Assembly (NCBI RefSeq): GCF_000973725.1
Contig: NZ_CP009621.1
Location: 2,501,001 to 2,565,000 of the forward strand
Direction of reading: 5' to 3'
DNA from: Pontibacter korlensis
GTDB lineage: Bacteria; Bacteroidota; Bacteroidia; Cytophagales; Hymenobacteraceae
DNA: 64,000 nucleotides
Shown here: piece by piece, positions 18,151 through 28,259 of the stretch
Layout: every line of letters begins with the position of its first letter
Position numbering within the stretch: position 1 is the first letter of the stretch
Translations under genes and position numbers: made by a program
Notes under the pieces: model-generated
Database searches by the model: none
What the model saw: the letters and a program-made list of their open reading frames with translations, nothing else
Told to the model about the DNA's origin: nothing

Positions 18151-18888
18151 ATGAATTTAGCTGGAAACACAGTACTCATAACAGGAGGCGCCACAGGTAT
18201 AGGTTTAGCCCTGGCAGAACGTTTTTTGAAAGCAGGAAGCGAGGTTATTATCTGTGGTCGACGAGAAGATAAGCTACAGGAGGCCAAACAAAAATACCCG
18301 GCTCTACACACCAAAGTATGCGATGTGGCCGATGAAAAACAGCGTGTGGCTTTGTATGAGTGGGCAACACAGGAATTTCCCAAGCTTAACGTGCTGGTAA
18401 ACAATGCCGGTATTCAGCGCAGGGGGAACTTCCTGGAAGATCAGGAGCCTTGGGAGGTGCGCAGGCAGGAAATAGCTATCAACGTAGAAGCGCCCATACA
18501 CTTATCGGCGCTGTTCATCCCACATCTACAGCAGCAAGATACCGCCGCCATAATGAATGTATCGTCGGGGCTGGCATTTACGCCAGGCACATTTGCCCTT
18601 GTTTACAGTGCCACTAAAGCAGCTATCCACTCCTTTTCTATGACGCTGCGCCACGAATTGGCCCATACCAGTATCCAGGTAATTGAGATTGTGCCTCCAG
18701 CAGTGGATACGGATTTAGGAGGAGTGGGCATACATACTATGGGAGTTGCGGTAGATGAGTTTACCGACAGCATTATGAAGCGTATCGAGGCAGGGGAATT
18801 GGAAGTAGGCTATGGAAGATCAGAGAAAGCGAGGTTGGCTAACCGGGATGAGATAAATGAGATGGTAAGGGTGATGAGTACTCTATAG
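18151..18888 (+). CDS. SDR family NAD(P)-dependent oxidoreductase, DltE-like
   Basis: The protein has 245 residues. The Rossmann cofactor motif is TGGATGIG (11-18), the NNAG motif is at 84-87, and the catalytic residues are Ser138/139 and Tyr152-x-x-x-Lys156 (YSATK). This is the classical short-chain dehydrogenase layout and length, closest in feel to the DltE/YusS group, whose substrates are mostly unknown. It is cytoplasmic and stands alone, converging on the DUF255 gene with a shared terminator. The pattern CGRRED at the end of strand 2 favours NADPH (inference). Confidence 0.87.
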   Translation: MNLAGNTVLITGGATGIGLALAERFLKAGSEVIICGRREDKLQEAKQKYPALHTKVCDVADEKQRVALYEWATQEFPKLNVLVNNAGIQRRGNFLEDQEPWEVRRQEIAINVEAPIHLSALFIPHLQQQDTAAIMNVSSGLAFTPGTFALVYSATKAAIHSFSMTLRHELAHTSIQVIEIVPPAVDTDLGGVGIHTMGVAVDEFTDSIMKRIEAGELEVGYGRSEKARLANRDEINEMVRVMSTL

Positions 18889-18916
18889 TTTCTTATGAAG
18901 CAATTACATCATGTGA

Positions 18917-18949
18917 AAGGGGCAGGAGTTTTTATTCCTGCCCCTCTTC
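18917..18949. terminator. Shared terminator of SDR and DUF255 genes
   Basis: AAGGGGCAGGA (18917-18927) pairs with TCCTGCCCC (18936-18944), followed by TCTTCT. It lies between the two convergent stops. Confidence 0.8.
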
Positions 18950-18957
18950 TACTAGTA

Positions 18958-21024
18958 CTATAGCGATGGGAATTTTGGTTCTGCTTGTCCTCCTCTTAAC
19001 TGCTTAAGAGCCTCGGCGGCTGTGTGTACTGGTAGTTGGCAAGTCTTATTATAGCATACATAAATAGTTGTTTTACCACGTATGGCTACTTTGTCCTCTA
19101 ATAGTGGGATGTCACTGCCTTCTCCCGTTGTACCGCCTAGCAGAATCATGTTGGGGAGGTAAAAGGCCGCCAACTCAGCGCGCATCTCTGCTGCTTCGGG
19201 ACCAACAATGGCTACCTCGGCAGTGGGAGTAAGCTTGTGGAAGTATAGTGTAGCCCAGTTACTCAGGTGAGAAGGTTCTTTCAGCATCAGGTCTTTTACC
19301 TTTGCCAGCATCTTATCTGAGAGCGTGGTATAGCGCTCGTCATCGAAGTATATGCCCAGAAAGTGCAGGTTTTGAGCCATCACAGAATTAGAGGCAGGAA
19401 TCACGTTATCCAGTAATTCCTTCTTGCGTGCGATCAGCTTCTCGGCATTCCTGTCGGTGAAGAAGAACATGCTTTCAGCCTCATCAAAAAAGTTCTCCAG
19501 TGTATAGTCAATCAGCCTTTTTGCCTCTATTAGCCATTTCTCATTAAAGCTTACCTCATACAGACGCACCAAAGCGCGGATCAGCAAAGCGTAATCTTCC
19601 AAAAAGCCATCTATTGTGGCTCTGCCTTCTTTGTAGCTATGGTATAGCTTTTCGCCTTCCTTAAGATGTGTAAGTATAAAGTTGGCATTCTGCAGGGCTA
19701 GGTCCAGAAAACGTTCATTCCCGAATACATAGAAAGCATCTGTAAGCCCCTTTAGCATCAGGGCGTTCCACGATGTTAAAATCTTATCGTCTAGGCCAGG
19801 GCGTATACGCTTCGCCCGTACCTGCATCAGCTTATCTTTCCAGCTCTGTGCCATTTCCTCCAGCACATCCAGCTCCAGTTCGTTTTCTCTAGCAAATGCT
19901 TCAAGCGTAGTTCGTCGATGAAGGATGTTTTGGCCATGCTCAAAGTTACCGGCAGCAGTGGCATTGTAATACTCAGAAAAGATAGGCTCTTCGTCGCCTA
20001 ATAATTCGTGGAGCTCATCTTTTGTGAAAGTATAAAATTTGCCTTCCTCGCCTTCGCTGTCGGCATCCAGAGAAGAACAAAAGCCGCCCTCACCGCTCAT
20101 TAACTCCCGCTCCACAAAACCTATTGTTTCGTACACCACATCATGATAAAGTGTTTCACGTGTGGCTTGATAGGCTTCGGCGTAAAGGCTTACTAACTGG
20201 CCGTTATCATATAACATTTTCTCGAAATGCGGTACCAGCCACTCCTCATCTACAGCGTATCTTGCAAATCCGCCACCTATTTGGTCGTAAATGCCACCAT
20301 AGGCCATCTCGCGCAGGGTAAGGTTTATGTGGTTAAGGATAGTCTGATCGTTGGTGTGGTGGTGGTACCGTAGCAGGAACAGGTAGTTGCTAGGCATCGG
20401 GAATTTGGGGGCCTGACCCAAGCCACCTCTCTTTTTGTCAAATCGCTTGCTCAGGTTATGGCCGATCAACTTAAAGTCATCCTCCCGTACATGGTAGTTC
20501 AGATCTTTAAGGCCATACTTTGCCAGTTCGCTAAGATTTAGATGTTCTACAAACTGCTCCGCCGACTCATCCAGCTCTTTTCGGTTCTTTTTATAAACCT
20601 GTGCAATGTTGGTTAACAGCTCTTTCCATTGCTTTGGAGGAAAGTAGGTTCCCCCATAGAATGGCTTTGCCTCAGGATTCAGAAACACATTCAGGGGCCA
20701 ACCACCTTGCACGCCCATGGCTTGTAGGGCATCCATGTATATTGCGTCCACATCAGGGCGTTCTTCCCGGTCTACCTTAATGCACACAAAGTGCTCGTTC
20801 ATTACCTCTGCTATTTTCGGATTCTCGAACGACTCGTGCTCCATTACATGGCACCAGTGGCAGGAGGCATAGCCGATGCTGACAATAATAGGTTTATCTT
20901 CTTGCTGAGCCTTTTGAAGCGCCTGTTCTCCCCAAGGATACCAATCTACAGGGTTATAGGCATGCTGTAGCAGGTAAGGGCTACTCTCTTGAATAAGTTG
21001 GTTGGGTCGTCTGTCCTCTGCCAT
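18958..21024 (-). CDS. Thioredoxin domain protein, DUF255/YyaL family
   Basis: The protein has 688 residues and no signal peptide. The N-terminal thioredoxin-like domain (residues about 5-165) holds the diagnostic [15 protein letters not shown] motif (Cys55-His-Trp-Cys58). The rest is an (alpha/alpha)6-barrel of six-hairpin glycosidase type ([34 protein letters not shown]). The length fits the family (bacterial YyaL; SPATA20 in animals). The biochemical role is not established; a redox-related or sugar-related function has been suggested from the folds. It is read away from the rest of the ribosomal segment. Confidence 0.9.
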   Translation of the reverse strand: MAEDRRPNQLIQESSPYLLQHAYNPVDWYPWGEQALQKAQQEDKPIIVSIGYASCHWCHVMEHESFENPKIAEVMNEHFVCIKVDREERPDVDAIYMDALQAMGVQGGWPLNVFLNPEAKPFYGGTYFPPKQWKELLTNIAQVYKKNRKELDESAEQFVEHLNLSELAKYGLKDLNYHVREDDFKLIGHNLSKRFDKKRGGLGQAPKFPMPSNYLFLLRYHHHTNDQTILNHINLTLREMAYGGIYDQIGGGFARYAVDEEWLVPHFEKMLYDNGQLVSLYAEAYQATRETLYHDVVYETIGFVERELMSGEGGFCSSLDADSEGEEGKFYTFTKDELHELLGDEEPIFSEYYNATAAGNFEHGQNILHRRTTLEAFARENELELDVLEEMAQSWKDKLMQVRAKRIRPGLDDKILTSWNALMLKGLTDAFYVFGNERFLDLALQNANFILTHLKEGEKLYHSYKEGRATIDGFLEDYALLIRALVRLYEVSFNEKWLIEAKRLIDYTLENFFDEAESMFFFTDRNAEKLIARKKELLDNVIPASNSVMAQNLHFLGIYFDDERYTTLSDKMLAKVKDLMLKEPSHLSNWATLYFHKLTPTAEVAIVGPEAAEMRAELAAFYLPNMILLGGTTGEGSDIPLLEDKVAIRGKTTIYVCYNKTCQLPVHTAAEALKQLRGGQAEPKFPSL

Positions 21025-21200
21025 AGGTCTGTTCTGTTAGAAAGGCTTTCAATTCCAAGGCTATACTTTGATTTAGAAGAATAATTGTGGATATACGCCA
21101 TTACGCTAGCAACGGCTATAACTCAAGTATAAACGTGGAGGGCCCTTCTTTAACATGTGTTAAAGTTCTACGAACAAGATAGGTAAAAGTGTTTGGTGAG

Positions 21201-22181
21201 CTATGGAAGAAGCTGATGCTGAAGCGTACTCTTTTGAGTGCTAACGTCTATTCTATACTTCTGTTCAATATTCTCTAGCTGCTTTAGAGTACTTTTCAGG
21301 AAGTTCTGATGAGCCTCAGATGCAGGGTGAAAGGGCCGGTGAGCCAGAGCACGTTCAATTTTTTCCCATTGATCCATGAACTGCCGGAAGTCAGGAGTAT
21401 AGTAAGCATCTACAAACTTTTGCCAGATGTAATCTTCGGCAAGTGGCGTAGGGTGAAGCATGTCTTCTTTATAGAAACGGTAATCACGGAGGTCATCCAT
21501 CATTATTTCGTAAGCAGGAAAGTATAACACATGTTGTTGAGCCTCCTGTAGCCTGTGGCACAGTACACGTAAACTAGCCTTGCTTACGCTATTGGTCTCT
21601 ATTGTTTCTTTTATATGCCGTACCGGACTTACAGTTAAAAGAACTTTCAGATTAGGGTTTACCTGCTTTAGCTGCTCGAAAAGGCCTTCAAATGCCTGGT
21701 ACACTTCTTCTACAGAAAGAAGTACACGATTGAAGTTACGTGCAGGAAGCTTATGGCAGTTAGCAACTACTTTACCAGTTTGCTGTAAGCGGTAAGCAAT
21801 GGCGGTGCCCAGCGTTATTATCAGTAGCGAAGAGTGCTGGAGCTGTTCATGTGTCTGACTTAGTTTTGCATGGATGATATCCAGCAGCTCAGTCTTATCA
21901 GAGCTGGAGAGGGAAGAGTGCAAGTCATAGGCGTACCAGATGCCGTTCTGTTGTACCAGGTTTTTCCCAAAGTCATAGTCTTTGCCTGCTGCTGCGCTAA
22001 GGAGCAGGCTCACAGAAAGAGGGTTGAATATTGTTCCGAAAGGATTTACTAGCACTTTAACCTTGTGCTGCTGTAGCTTGCTGCCTATAACATCGGCAAA
22101 GCAAGAGCCAATGGTTAGTACTTTATGCTCTAAGGATAGATTGAGCCCAGACGAAGGCACTTGTACTTCTGTTCGGAACAT
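21201..22181 (-). CDS. GSCFA domain-containing protein
   Basis: The protein has 326 residues. The name-giving motif is present near the N-terminus: TIGSCFADVIG (Gly25-Ser26-Cys27-Phe28-Ala29), and further SGNH-like blocks are visible (VNPFGTIFNP, IITLGTAIAY, LTVSPVRHIK). The GSCFA family is related to SGNH/GDSL hydrolases and is common in Bacteroidota and proteobacteria; an esterase role is plausible but unproven. It follows the rpsF operon on the same strand but is separated from it by a strong terminator. Confidence 0.9.
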   Translation of the reverse strand: MFRTEVQVPSSGLNLSLEHKVLTIGSCFADVIGSKLQQHKVKVLVNPFGTIFNPLSVSLLLSAAAGKDYDFGKNLVQQNGIWYAYDLHSSLSSSDKTELLDIIHAKLSQTHEQLQHSSLLIITLGTAIAYRLQQTGKVVANCHKLPARNFNRVLLSVEEVYQAFEGLFEQLKQVNPNLKVLLTVSPVRHIKETIETNSVSKASLRVLCHRLQEAQQHVLYFPAYEIMMDDLRDYRFYKEDMLHPTPLAEDYIWQKFVDAYYTPDFRQFMDQWEKIERALAHRPFHPASEAHQNFLKSTLKQLENIEQKYRIDVSTQKSTLQHQLLP

Positions 22182-22222
22182 GAGATGTTGATCTTAGTCT
22201 GAATTTATACGTGCAATATGGC

Positions 22223-22259
22223 GAAAAAAAAGCGTCCTGCCGGTTTGGCAGGACGCTTT
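22223..22259 (-). terminator. Terminator of the rpsF-rpsR-rplI operon
   Basis: A perfect 13-bp stem (22229-22241 with 22247-22259) has a 5-nt loop. On the minus strand it is followed by a run of T. Confidence 0.93.
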
Positions 22260-22281
22260 CAGTATAATCTATATAGAGTGC

Positions 22282-22725
22282 TTATTCAGCAACTACATTG
22301 AATTTTACTTGGTGCTTCACTTCTTTGTGCAGGTTAAGCGTAGCAGTGTATTCGCCAGCAGTTTTCACGTCCTGGTCGAAAGAGATACGCTTACGATCTA
22401 CATCAAAGCCTTTAGCCTTCAGAGCATCAGAAAGCTGCAGTGTAGTTACTGAACCGAAGATCTTTCCAGTTTCACCAACTTTTGCAGGAAGCTCAAGAGT
22501 GATATCGCCAATGTTGTTAGCAAGCTCTTGTGCATCGTTCTTAATTTTCTCAGCTTTGTGTGCAGCCTGACGGATGTTCTCAGCTACAACTTTTCTGCTT
22601 GATTTGTCAGCGATAACCGCCAGACCCTGAGGGATAAGGTAGTTACGGCCGTAACCTGGCTTTACTTCAACAATATCGTTTTTGTAGCCAAGGCCCTTAA
22701 CGTCGTCTTTAAGTATTACTTCCAT
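22282..22725 (-). CDS. rplI: 50S ribosomal protein bL9
   Basis: The protein has 147 residues, the usual length. The N-terminal RNA-binding domain carries the signature VKGLGYKNDIVEVKPGYGRN and IPQGLA, then the long connecting helix and the C-terminal domain. It is the last gene of the rpsF-rpsR-rplI operon, 12 bases after rpsR. A perfect Shine-Dalgarno AAGGAGG (22733-22739) lies 7 nt before the ATG, unusual for this phylum. Confidence 0.98.
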   Translation of the reverse strand: MEVILKDDVKGLGYKNDIVEVKPGYGRNYLIPQGLAVIADKSSRKVVAENIRQAAHKAEKIKNDAQELANNIGDITLELPAKVGETGKIFGSVTTLQLSDALKAKGFDVDRKRISFDQDVKTAGEYTATLNLHKEVKHQVKFNVVAE

Positions 22726-22732
22726 CGTTAAC

Positions 22733-22739
22733 CCTCCTT
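22733..22739 (-). promoter_or_regulatory. Strong Shine-Dalgarno site of rplI
   Basis: AAGGAGG on the minus strand with 7-nt spacing to the ATG. Bacteroidota generally ignore such sites because the anti-SD end of 16S rRNA is held by ribosomal proteins, so a perfect copy stands out. Confidence 0.85.
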
Positions 22740-22989
22740 ATTTTAAAGAATCCGTTACATAAGGTAAAATAGCAAGGTGTCTTGCACGGGCAACAGCCTG
22801 AGACACTTTGCGCTGGAACTTCAGGCTAGTACCTGTAAGTCTTCTTGGAAGGATCTTGCCTTGCTCGTTCACGAACTTCAGCAGGAAGTTACCATCCTTA
22901 TAGTCGATATACTTGATACCGCTTTTCTTGAAACGGCAGTATTTCTGACGGTTCTCTTGTTTGTGTACTCTTTCGTTAACTAAGCTCAT
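22738..22989 (-). CDS. rpsR: 30S ribosomal protein bS18
   Basis: The protein has 83 residues with the typical core [16 protein letters not shown] and [21 protein letters not shown]. Its ATG overlaps the rpsF stop by one base (TAATG), implying coupled translation. GAGGAGG at 23000-23006, inside the end of rpsF, precedes the ATG by 10 nt. bS18 pairs with bS6 on the 30S platform, next to the 3' end of 16S rRNA. Confidence 0.98.
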   Translation of the reverse strand: MSLVNERVHKQENRQKYCRFKKSGIKYIDYKDGNFLLKFVNEQGKILPRRLTGTSLKFQRKVSQAVARARHLAILPYVTDSLK

Positions 22990-23357
22990 TATCCTTTAAC
23001 CTCCTCTTTTTTAGCTTGTGATTTGAACTCGCCGTTTCTTCTGCGCTCGTTGTAAGCAACAGCGTGCTTATCAAGTGCAGTAGTTAAGAAACGAACCACT
23101 TTTTCATCACGGCGGTAAGTCAGCTCCAGGGCGTCTACCACGTTAGTAGGTGCCTTAAACTCAATCAGGTGATAGAAACCTGTAGACTTCTTCTGGATTG
23201 GATAAGCCAATTTACGAAGACCCCAGTTTTCTTCGTGGATAATGTCGGCGCCATTTTCCTTAAGCACCTGTCTGAACTTCTCGACCGTTTCTTGCATCTG
23301 AGTCTCGTTGAGCAACGGAGTCAGGATGAAGACAGTTTCGTAATTTCTCAATTCCAT
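22989..23357 (-). CDS. rpsF: 30S ribosomal protein bS6
   Basis: The protein has 122 residues, beginning [20 protein letters not shown], with the [20 protein letters not shown] core of the family and a Lys/Glu-rich tail. It is the first gene of the operon. No Shine-Dalgarno is visible before its ATG, in contrast to the two following genes. Its last codons (KKEEVKG) also form the SD of rpsR. Confidence 0.98.
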   Translation of the reverse strand: MELRNYETVFILTPLLNETQMQETVEKFRQVLKENGADIIHEENWGLRKLAYPIQKKSTGFYHLIEFKAPTNVVDALELTYRRDEKVVRFLTTALDKHAVAYNERRRNGEFKSQAKKEEVKG

Positions 23358-23388
23358 CGGTTCGATATATGGTTATAATTTTAGCCTG

Positions 23389-23420
23389 CAAAGGTAGGAG
23401 TCTTTTTTTTATAAAGCAAT
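23389..23420 (-). promoter_or_regulatory. Promoter of the rpsF operon
   Basis: On the minus strand the -7 box TACCTTTG (23389-23396) fits the Bacteroidota consensus TAnnTTTG. ATTG (23417-23420), a variant of the -33 TTTG, lies 20 nt upstream. The predicted leader is about 25 nt. Confidence 0.7.
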
Positions 23421-23812
23421 AGGGTGCACTGATAATTGGGCAGATACTAATAGTTTAAGGGTAAGCTAATGTAACAGCGGGGGTAGTGTATATACCTTAT
23501 ATATAATAGGTGTGGGTGGACGCATATGGTGGAGGAGTGGGATGAGAGAATACAAAAACCTTAAGAGATAAAAGACAATTTTTCCTGAGCTAAGATCAAT
23601 ATATCTCCAACAAAACAGTACTATTAGTAGTTGAGAAAATGACTAGAATTAGTATAATTTTTTCTGCATGCTCTAAGATGTGGATGAGGTGTGGTTATTT
23701 AGAATGATTTTAAATAAAAGGCCGCTAAATGCTTTAAAAATGGGTTTTTGAGGCCAAGTAGGAGGGGAGGGAGGTGGTGGATCTCCTGGGGGCAAATAAT
23801 AAACTTATTCTG
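23421..23812. other. Intergenic region between divergent rpsF and act operons
   Basis: I see no gene in this AT-rich stretch. It lies between two oppositely directed promoters. Part of it (around 23761-23790) is purine-rich on the plus strand (GGAGGGGAGGGAGGTGGTGG). No operator can be named with confidence. Confidence 0.5.
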
Positions 23813-23843
23813 TTTGAATAATGGAATTCGCATAGTAGATTTG
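23813..23843 (+). promoter_or_regulatory. Promoter of the ACIII/cytochrome oxidase operon
   Basis: TTTG (23813-23816), a 19-nt spacer and TAGATTTG (23836-23843) match exactly the Bacteroidota housekeeping consensus TTTG-N19-21-TAnnTTTG. Transcription would start near 23850, about 45 nt before the actA ATG. Confidence 0.85.
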
Positions 23844-23894
23844 TGCCCGTAAAGTAAATTCACCATATCATATACTAAACAAGTGATCTTGGCT

Positions 23895-25214
23895 ATGATT
23901 AGCTGTATACTTAAAACTCAATCTAAAATTTTCTACACCTTCCTGTTAGCCCTGGTGGTTTCGTTTGGTGCCCTAGCTCAGGGTGCCAGTGAGCAGGCGG
24001 AAGTAGCTCAGAAAGGAGTGGAACCTGGTTCTACTGAAGGTGCATCAGTAGACGGTGGGGCTGACCCTGCAGTGATTGATGCTGGTGCGGCATTGTTCAA
24101 AAACAACTGTGCGGTATGTCACTCTGCTGGAAGCGATGTAATTGTAGGTCCTGGTCTTAAGGGAGTAACGGGCAGACGCAGCGAATCATGGCTGATAAGC
24201 TGGATTAAAAATTCGCAAGCCCTGATTCAGTCAGGAGATGCTGAAGCTGTTGCTGTTTATAATGAATACAACAAGCAGGCGATGCCTTCTTTTGCTTTCT
24301 CTGATGATGAGGTGCGATCTATTCTTGCTTACATCGATTCTGAAGCAAATACAGCAGCCGCAGTTCCTACAACAGTAGGAGGCGTTGAAGGTGCAGCTCC
24401 AGGACAGAATGTAGGTACTGATGCTATCGGTGCAGTTGGAGGCTACCTTGATATTATATTGGTAGTACTGATTGTTGTACTGATTGTACTGGTTGTAACA
24501 CTGCTACTAATCACGTCTTTGCTAAAAAACTACCTGAACAAGAATCGTCAGCTAGACGAGTATGATGCTGAGGTAGTTAACCAGCGCTTTGACTTCTCTA
24601 AGATTTATAAGTCCAAAGCTGTTCGTACACTGGTTGTGCTGATTTTCGTGGTAGTTCTTCTTGATCTGACCATAGATAAAGTAATGGGTGTTGGTATTCA
24701 GCAAGGATATCAGCCAAAGCAGCCTATTGCTTTCTCTCACAAACTGCACGCAGGCGAACATCAGATTAACTGTAACTACTGCCACACTACTGTATACGAA
24801 AGTAAGAGTGCCAGTATTCCTTCAGCTAACATCTGTATGAACTGCCATAGCCAGATCCAGACACAATCTCCAGAGATTCAGAAGATCTACAGAGCTATTG
24901 AGCGTAACGAACCAATCGAGTGGGTACGTATCCATAACCTGCCTGACCTGGCTTACTTTAACCACTCTCAGCACACTCAGGTTGGTGGTGTAGAGTGCCA
25001 GACCTGCCACGGTCCGATTCAGGAGATGGATGTAGTTTATCAGTACTCTCCGCTTACAATGGGCTGGTGTATTGACTGTCACCGTGAGACTCCTCTTAAC
25101 ACAGAAGGAAATCAGTACTACGATAACCTGGTTCAGCTGCACGAGGCATCTTCTAAAGGTGCGTTCACAGTGTCTTCTAATGGTGGTACAGAGTGCTCTA
25201 AGTGCCACTACTAA
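23895..25214 (+). CDS. actA: Alternative complex III subunit ActA, multiheme cytochrome c
   Basis: The protein has 439 residues from the ATG at 23895 (a GTG at 23883 is possible) with a signal peptide ending near LAQ29. It has six CxxCH heme sites. One, CAVCH (about residues 72-76), lies in an N-terminal class I cytochrome c domain with a Met ligand candidate in QAMPSF. Five lie in the C-terminal domain: CNYCH, CMNCH, CQTCH, CIDCH and CSKCH, the last at the very end. Two hydrophobic segments lie between the domains (GGYLDIILVV and AVRTLVVLIF). ActA passes electrons in the quinol:cytochrome c/oxidase oxidoreductase. Compared with pentaheme ActA proteins, the N-terminal monoheme domain is an addition. 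Confidence 0.93.
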   Translation: MISCILKTQSKIFYTFLLALVVSFGALAQGASEQAEVAQKGVEPGSTEGASVDGGADPAVIDAGAALFKNNCAVCHSAGSDVIVGPGLKGVTGRRSESWLISWIKNSQALIQSGDAEAVAVYNEYNKQAMPSFAFSDDEVRSILAYIDSEANTAAAVPTTVGGVEGAAPGQNVGTDAIGAVGGYLDIILVVLIVVLIVLVVTLLLITSLLKNYLNKNRQLDEYDAEVVNQRFDFSKIYKSKAVRTLVVLIFVVVLLDLTIDKVMGVGIQQGYQPKQPIAFSHKLHAGEHQINCNYCHTTVYESKSASIPSANICMNCHSQIQTQSPEIQKIYRAIERNEPIEWVRIHNLPDLAYFNHSQHTQVGGVECQTCHGPIQEMDVVYQYSPLTMGWCIDCHRETPLNTEGNQYYDNLVQLHEASSKGAFTVSSNGGTECSKCHY

Positions 25215-25254
25215 TATATTATCCAAATAAGTATTCGAGTTTTCTAGATATAAT

Positions 25255-28239
25255 ATGCAAGACAGAATAAAATACTGGAAAGGAATTGAGGAGCTGGAGA
25301 ACGCTCCGGAATTCGAGAAGAATGCTCATAATGAGTTTCCAGAATTCCTGCCGGTTAATGAAGTGGAAGGAGGAGAGTCGTCTTCAAATGGCAAAACTCA
25401 CCGCCGCGATTTCCTTAAACTGTTAGGATTTAGTATGGCAGCAGTGTCACTGGCTTCTTGCGAGGCTCCAGTGCGTAAAGCTATCCCATACCTGAACAAG
25501 CCTGTAGATGTTGAGCCAGGTGTAGCAAACTGGTATGCATCTACCTTCTACTCAAATGGTGATTACAATAGCATACTTGTAAAAACACGTGAGGGAAGAC
25601 CAATTAAAGTTGAGCCAAATCCGGGTTCAGCACTAACTCCATATGGTACAAGCCCAAGAGCACAAGGCTCCCTGCTTAACCTGTATGACAATAACCGTCT
25701 TCGTTTCCCGCTGATAGCTGGTAAAGAAGCAACTTGGGAGGATGTAGATAAGCAAATAAAGTCTCGCCTTGCTAATGTAAATGGCAAAGTGGCTTTTGTT
25801 TCCTCTACAATCATCAGCCCAACCACCCAAAAACTGATCAACGAGTTTGGTGCACGTTTTGGCAATTTTGAGCATGTAATTTACGACGCTAACTCTGCTG
25901 CAGGTCTTCTGCAGGCTAATGGTGGCGTTATCCCTGGATATGACTTCAGCAAGGCCAGTATGATAGTTGGTATCAATGCTGACTTCCTGGGTACTTGGGT
26001 TGCTCCAGTGCCGTTTGCAAAGCAGTACATCCAGACAAGAAAAGTAGACGCTGACAACCCAGTAATGTCTCGTCACTATCAGTTTGAAACTAACTTTACA
26101 CTGACTGGTGCTAACGCAGATGTGCGTGTGCCAATCAAGCCATCTGAAGAAGCAGCCTATGTAACAGCTCTACACAATGCTATAGTTGGTGGATCTGGTG
26201 CAGCATCTGATAACAAACAACTGGCTGAGGTCATCAAAGGCCTGAAAGCCAACCAAGGTAGAGCACTAGTTGTTTCTGGTTCTAATGATCCAGGCGTTCA
26301 GGCAATGGTAGCTGCTATCAACAGAGCGCTTGGTGCAGAAGGTACCACAATCAATACTGCTGCTCCATTCTATACAAAGCAGGGTAACGATGCCGACATG
26401 ATTCGCCTGATCGAGGAGATGAATGCTGGTTCAGTTGGTGCTGTATTCTTCTACAATGCAAACCCAGTATACAACCACCCACTGGCAGCACGTGTTAAGA
26501 GCGGTCTGCAGAAAGTAGGGCTGAAGGTATCGTTTGCAGACAGAGTAGAAGAGACTGCTAAGTTTGCTGACTTCGTTACGCCAGATCATCATTACCTAGA
26601 GTCTTGGAACGACTTTGAGCCAAGAAAAGGGTACCTGAGCTTATCACAGCCTACTATCAGCCCGATATTTACAACACGCCAGATGCAGGACAGCCTGTTG
26701 GTGTGGAACAATAATAACACAGACTTCTATGAGTACCTGCGTAACAACTGGAAATCAGTTGCTACAGGAGGAGACTTCAACAAGTTCTGGGAGCAGGTAG
26801 TACACGACGGTGTGCTGGAGAATGGTACCAGCATGCTGACAGTGAAACCATCTACTACTGCAGTTTCTACTTCAGTAAGAAAGATTCAGCCAAGCGCTAT
26901 CGAAGCTGTACTGTATGAGAAGGTAAGCATCGGTTCTGGAGAGTTCTCTAACAACCCTTGGTTACAAGAGCTTCCTGACCCAATTTCTAAAGCTACTTGG
27001 GGTAACTATGTAGCCATGCCACGCACAATGGCAGAAGAAATGCAGGTAGTGCAGGGTGATGTACTGAAAGTTACATTTGCAAATGGTGAGAGCATCGAGC
27101 TGCCAGCATTGATGCAACCAGGCCAGGCTAATGGAACAGTAGGTATCGCTATGGGTTACGGACGTGACCTGGAGTCTATGCCAGTAGCAAAAGGCTTAGG
27201 TGCAAATGCCGCTCCTATTGCAACTGTAGTAGATAACGTAGTACTAAACACAAGTGGTGTTAAACTGGAGAAAACAAATGTAACTTCTCCAATTGCTCAA
27301 ACACAGACACACCATACTATCATGGACCGTCTGGTTGTGCAGGAAAACACACTAGCTAAGTATAAAGAAAACCCTAAAGAGGTAACAGAATACATCCGTA
27401 TTGCTACACATGAAGGTCCGGCTAAGCCTGCGACAATCTCTCTTTGGGATGACTATGAGTACAAGAACCACCATTGGGGTATGGTTATCGACCTAAACTC
27501 TTGTATTGGTTGCGGTGCTTGTACAATGAGCTGTAATGTTGAAAATAACATCCCGGTTGTAGGTAAGGCAGAGGTTCTGAACCGTCGTGAGATGCACTGG
27601 ATGAGAATCGACAGATACTACAGTGCAAAAGAGCATGAGGAGAAAGATTATGCTGAAATGGAGCATCCAGCGGATAATCCATCTGTGATCTTCCAGCCAA
27701 TGCTTTGCCAGCACTGTAACCATGCTCCATGTGAAACAGTTTGCCCTGTTGCTGCTACCATGCACAGCTCAGAAGGTATCAACCAGATGGTTTACAACCG
27801 TTGCGTAGGTACAAGATACTGTGCAAACAACTGCCCTTACAAAGTGCGTCGTTTCAACTGGTTCGCTTATGCTAACAACGATAAGTTTGGTTTCAATGAG
27901 CCAATGAACACAGACCTTGGCAAAATGGTGTTGAACCCAGACGTAACAGTTCGTAGCAGAGGTGTAATGGAGAAATGCTCATTCTGCGTACAGCGTGTGC
28001 AGTTAGGTAAATTGGAAGCAAAGCGTGAGAACAGAAGACCAAAAGATGGTGAAATTGTTACTGCCTGCGCCCAGTCTTGCCCAACAGAAGCGATTGTATT
28101 CGGTGACATGAAAGATCCGGAGAGCCGCATTTCTAAAATCCTTGCTCGTCAGCAGGGAGAGCGAGCGTTCCATGTTTTGGAAGAGCTAAATACTCAGCCA
28201 AACGTAACGTACCTGACTAAAATTAGAAACTTAGCTTAA
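25255..28239 (+). CDS. actB: Alternative complex III subunit ActB, iron-sulfur protein
   Basis: The protein has 994 residues. Near the N-terminus it has a twin-arginine motif (RRDFLK, Arg50-Arg51) followed by a lipobox-like LASC (Cys69), so it appears to be Tat-exported and possibly lipidated. Residues about 80-720 resemble the molybdopterin oxidoreductase fold but are known in this family to lack the cofactor. The C-terminal part (from about 740) is a ferredoxin domain with four cysteine clusters: [35 protein letters not shown] and CSFC...CAQSC. In the family these carry three [4Fe-4S] and one [3Fe-4S] centres facing the periplasm. It lies 40 bases after actA. Confidence 0.95.
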   Translation: MQDRIKYWKGIEELENAPEFEKNAHNEFPEFLPVNEVEGGESSSNGKTHRRDFLKLLGFSMAAVSLASCEAPVRKAIPYLNKPVDVEPGVANWYASTFYSNGDYNSILVKTREGRPIKVEPNPGSALTPYGTSPRAQGSLLNLYDNNRLRFPLIAGKEATWEDVDKQIKSRLANVNGKVAFVSSTIISPTTQKLINEFGARFGNFEHVIYDANSAAGLLQANGGVIPGYDFSKASMIVGINADFLGTWVAPVPFAKQYIQTRKVDADNPVMSRHYQFETNFTLTGANADVRVPIKPSEEAAYVTALHNAIVGGSGAASDNKQLAEVIKGLKANQGRALVVSGSNDPGVQAMVAAINRALGAEGTTINTAAPFYTKQGNDADMIRLIEEMNAGSVGAVFFYNANPVYNHPLAARVKSGLQKVGLKVSFADRVEETAKFADFVTPDHHYLESWNDFEPRKGYLSLSQPTISPIFTTRQMQDSLLVWNNNNTDFYEYLRNNWKSVATGGDFNKFWEQVVHDGVLENGTSMLTVKPSTTAVSTSVRKIQPSAIEAVLYEKVSIGSGEFSNNPWLQELPDPISKATWGNYVAMPRTMAEEMQVVQGDVLKVTFANGESIELPALMQPGQANGTVGIAMGYGRDLESMPVAKGLGANAAPIATVVDNVVLNTSGVKLEKTNVTSPIAQTQTHHTIMDRLVVQENTLAKYKENPKEVTEYIRIATHEGPAKPATISLWDDYEYKNHHWGMVIDLNSCIGCGACTMSCNVENNIPVVGKAEVLNRREMHWMRIDRYYSAKEHEEKDYAEMEHPADNPSVIFQPMLCQHCNHAPCETVCPVAATMHSSEGINQMVYNRCVGTRYCANNCPYKVRRFNWFAYANNDKFGFNEPMNTDLGKMVLNPDVTVRSRGVMEKCSFCVQRVQLGKLEAKRENRRPKDGEIVTACAQSCPTEAIVFGDMKDPESRISKILARQQGERAFHVLEELNTQPNVTYLTKIRNLA

Positions 28240-28259
28240 CATTTAATACTGAGAGCATT

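Noticed and set aside
23761..23790. G-rich purine tract as a G-quadruplex regulating the act operon
   Set aside because: The runs of three or more G are irregular and too few for a confident call.
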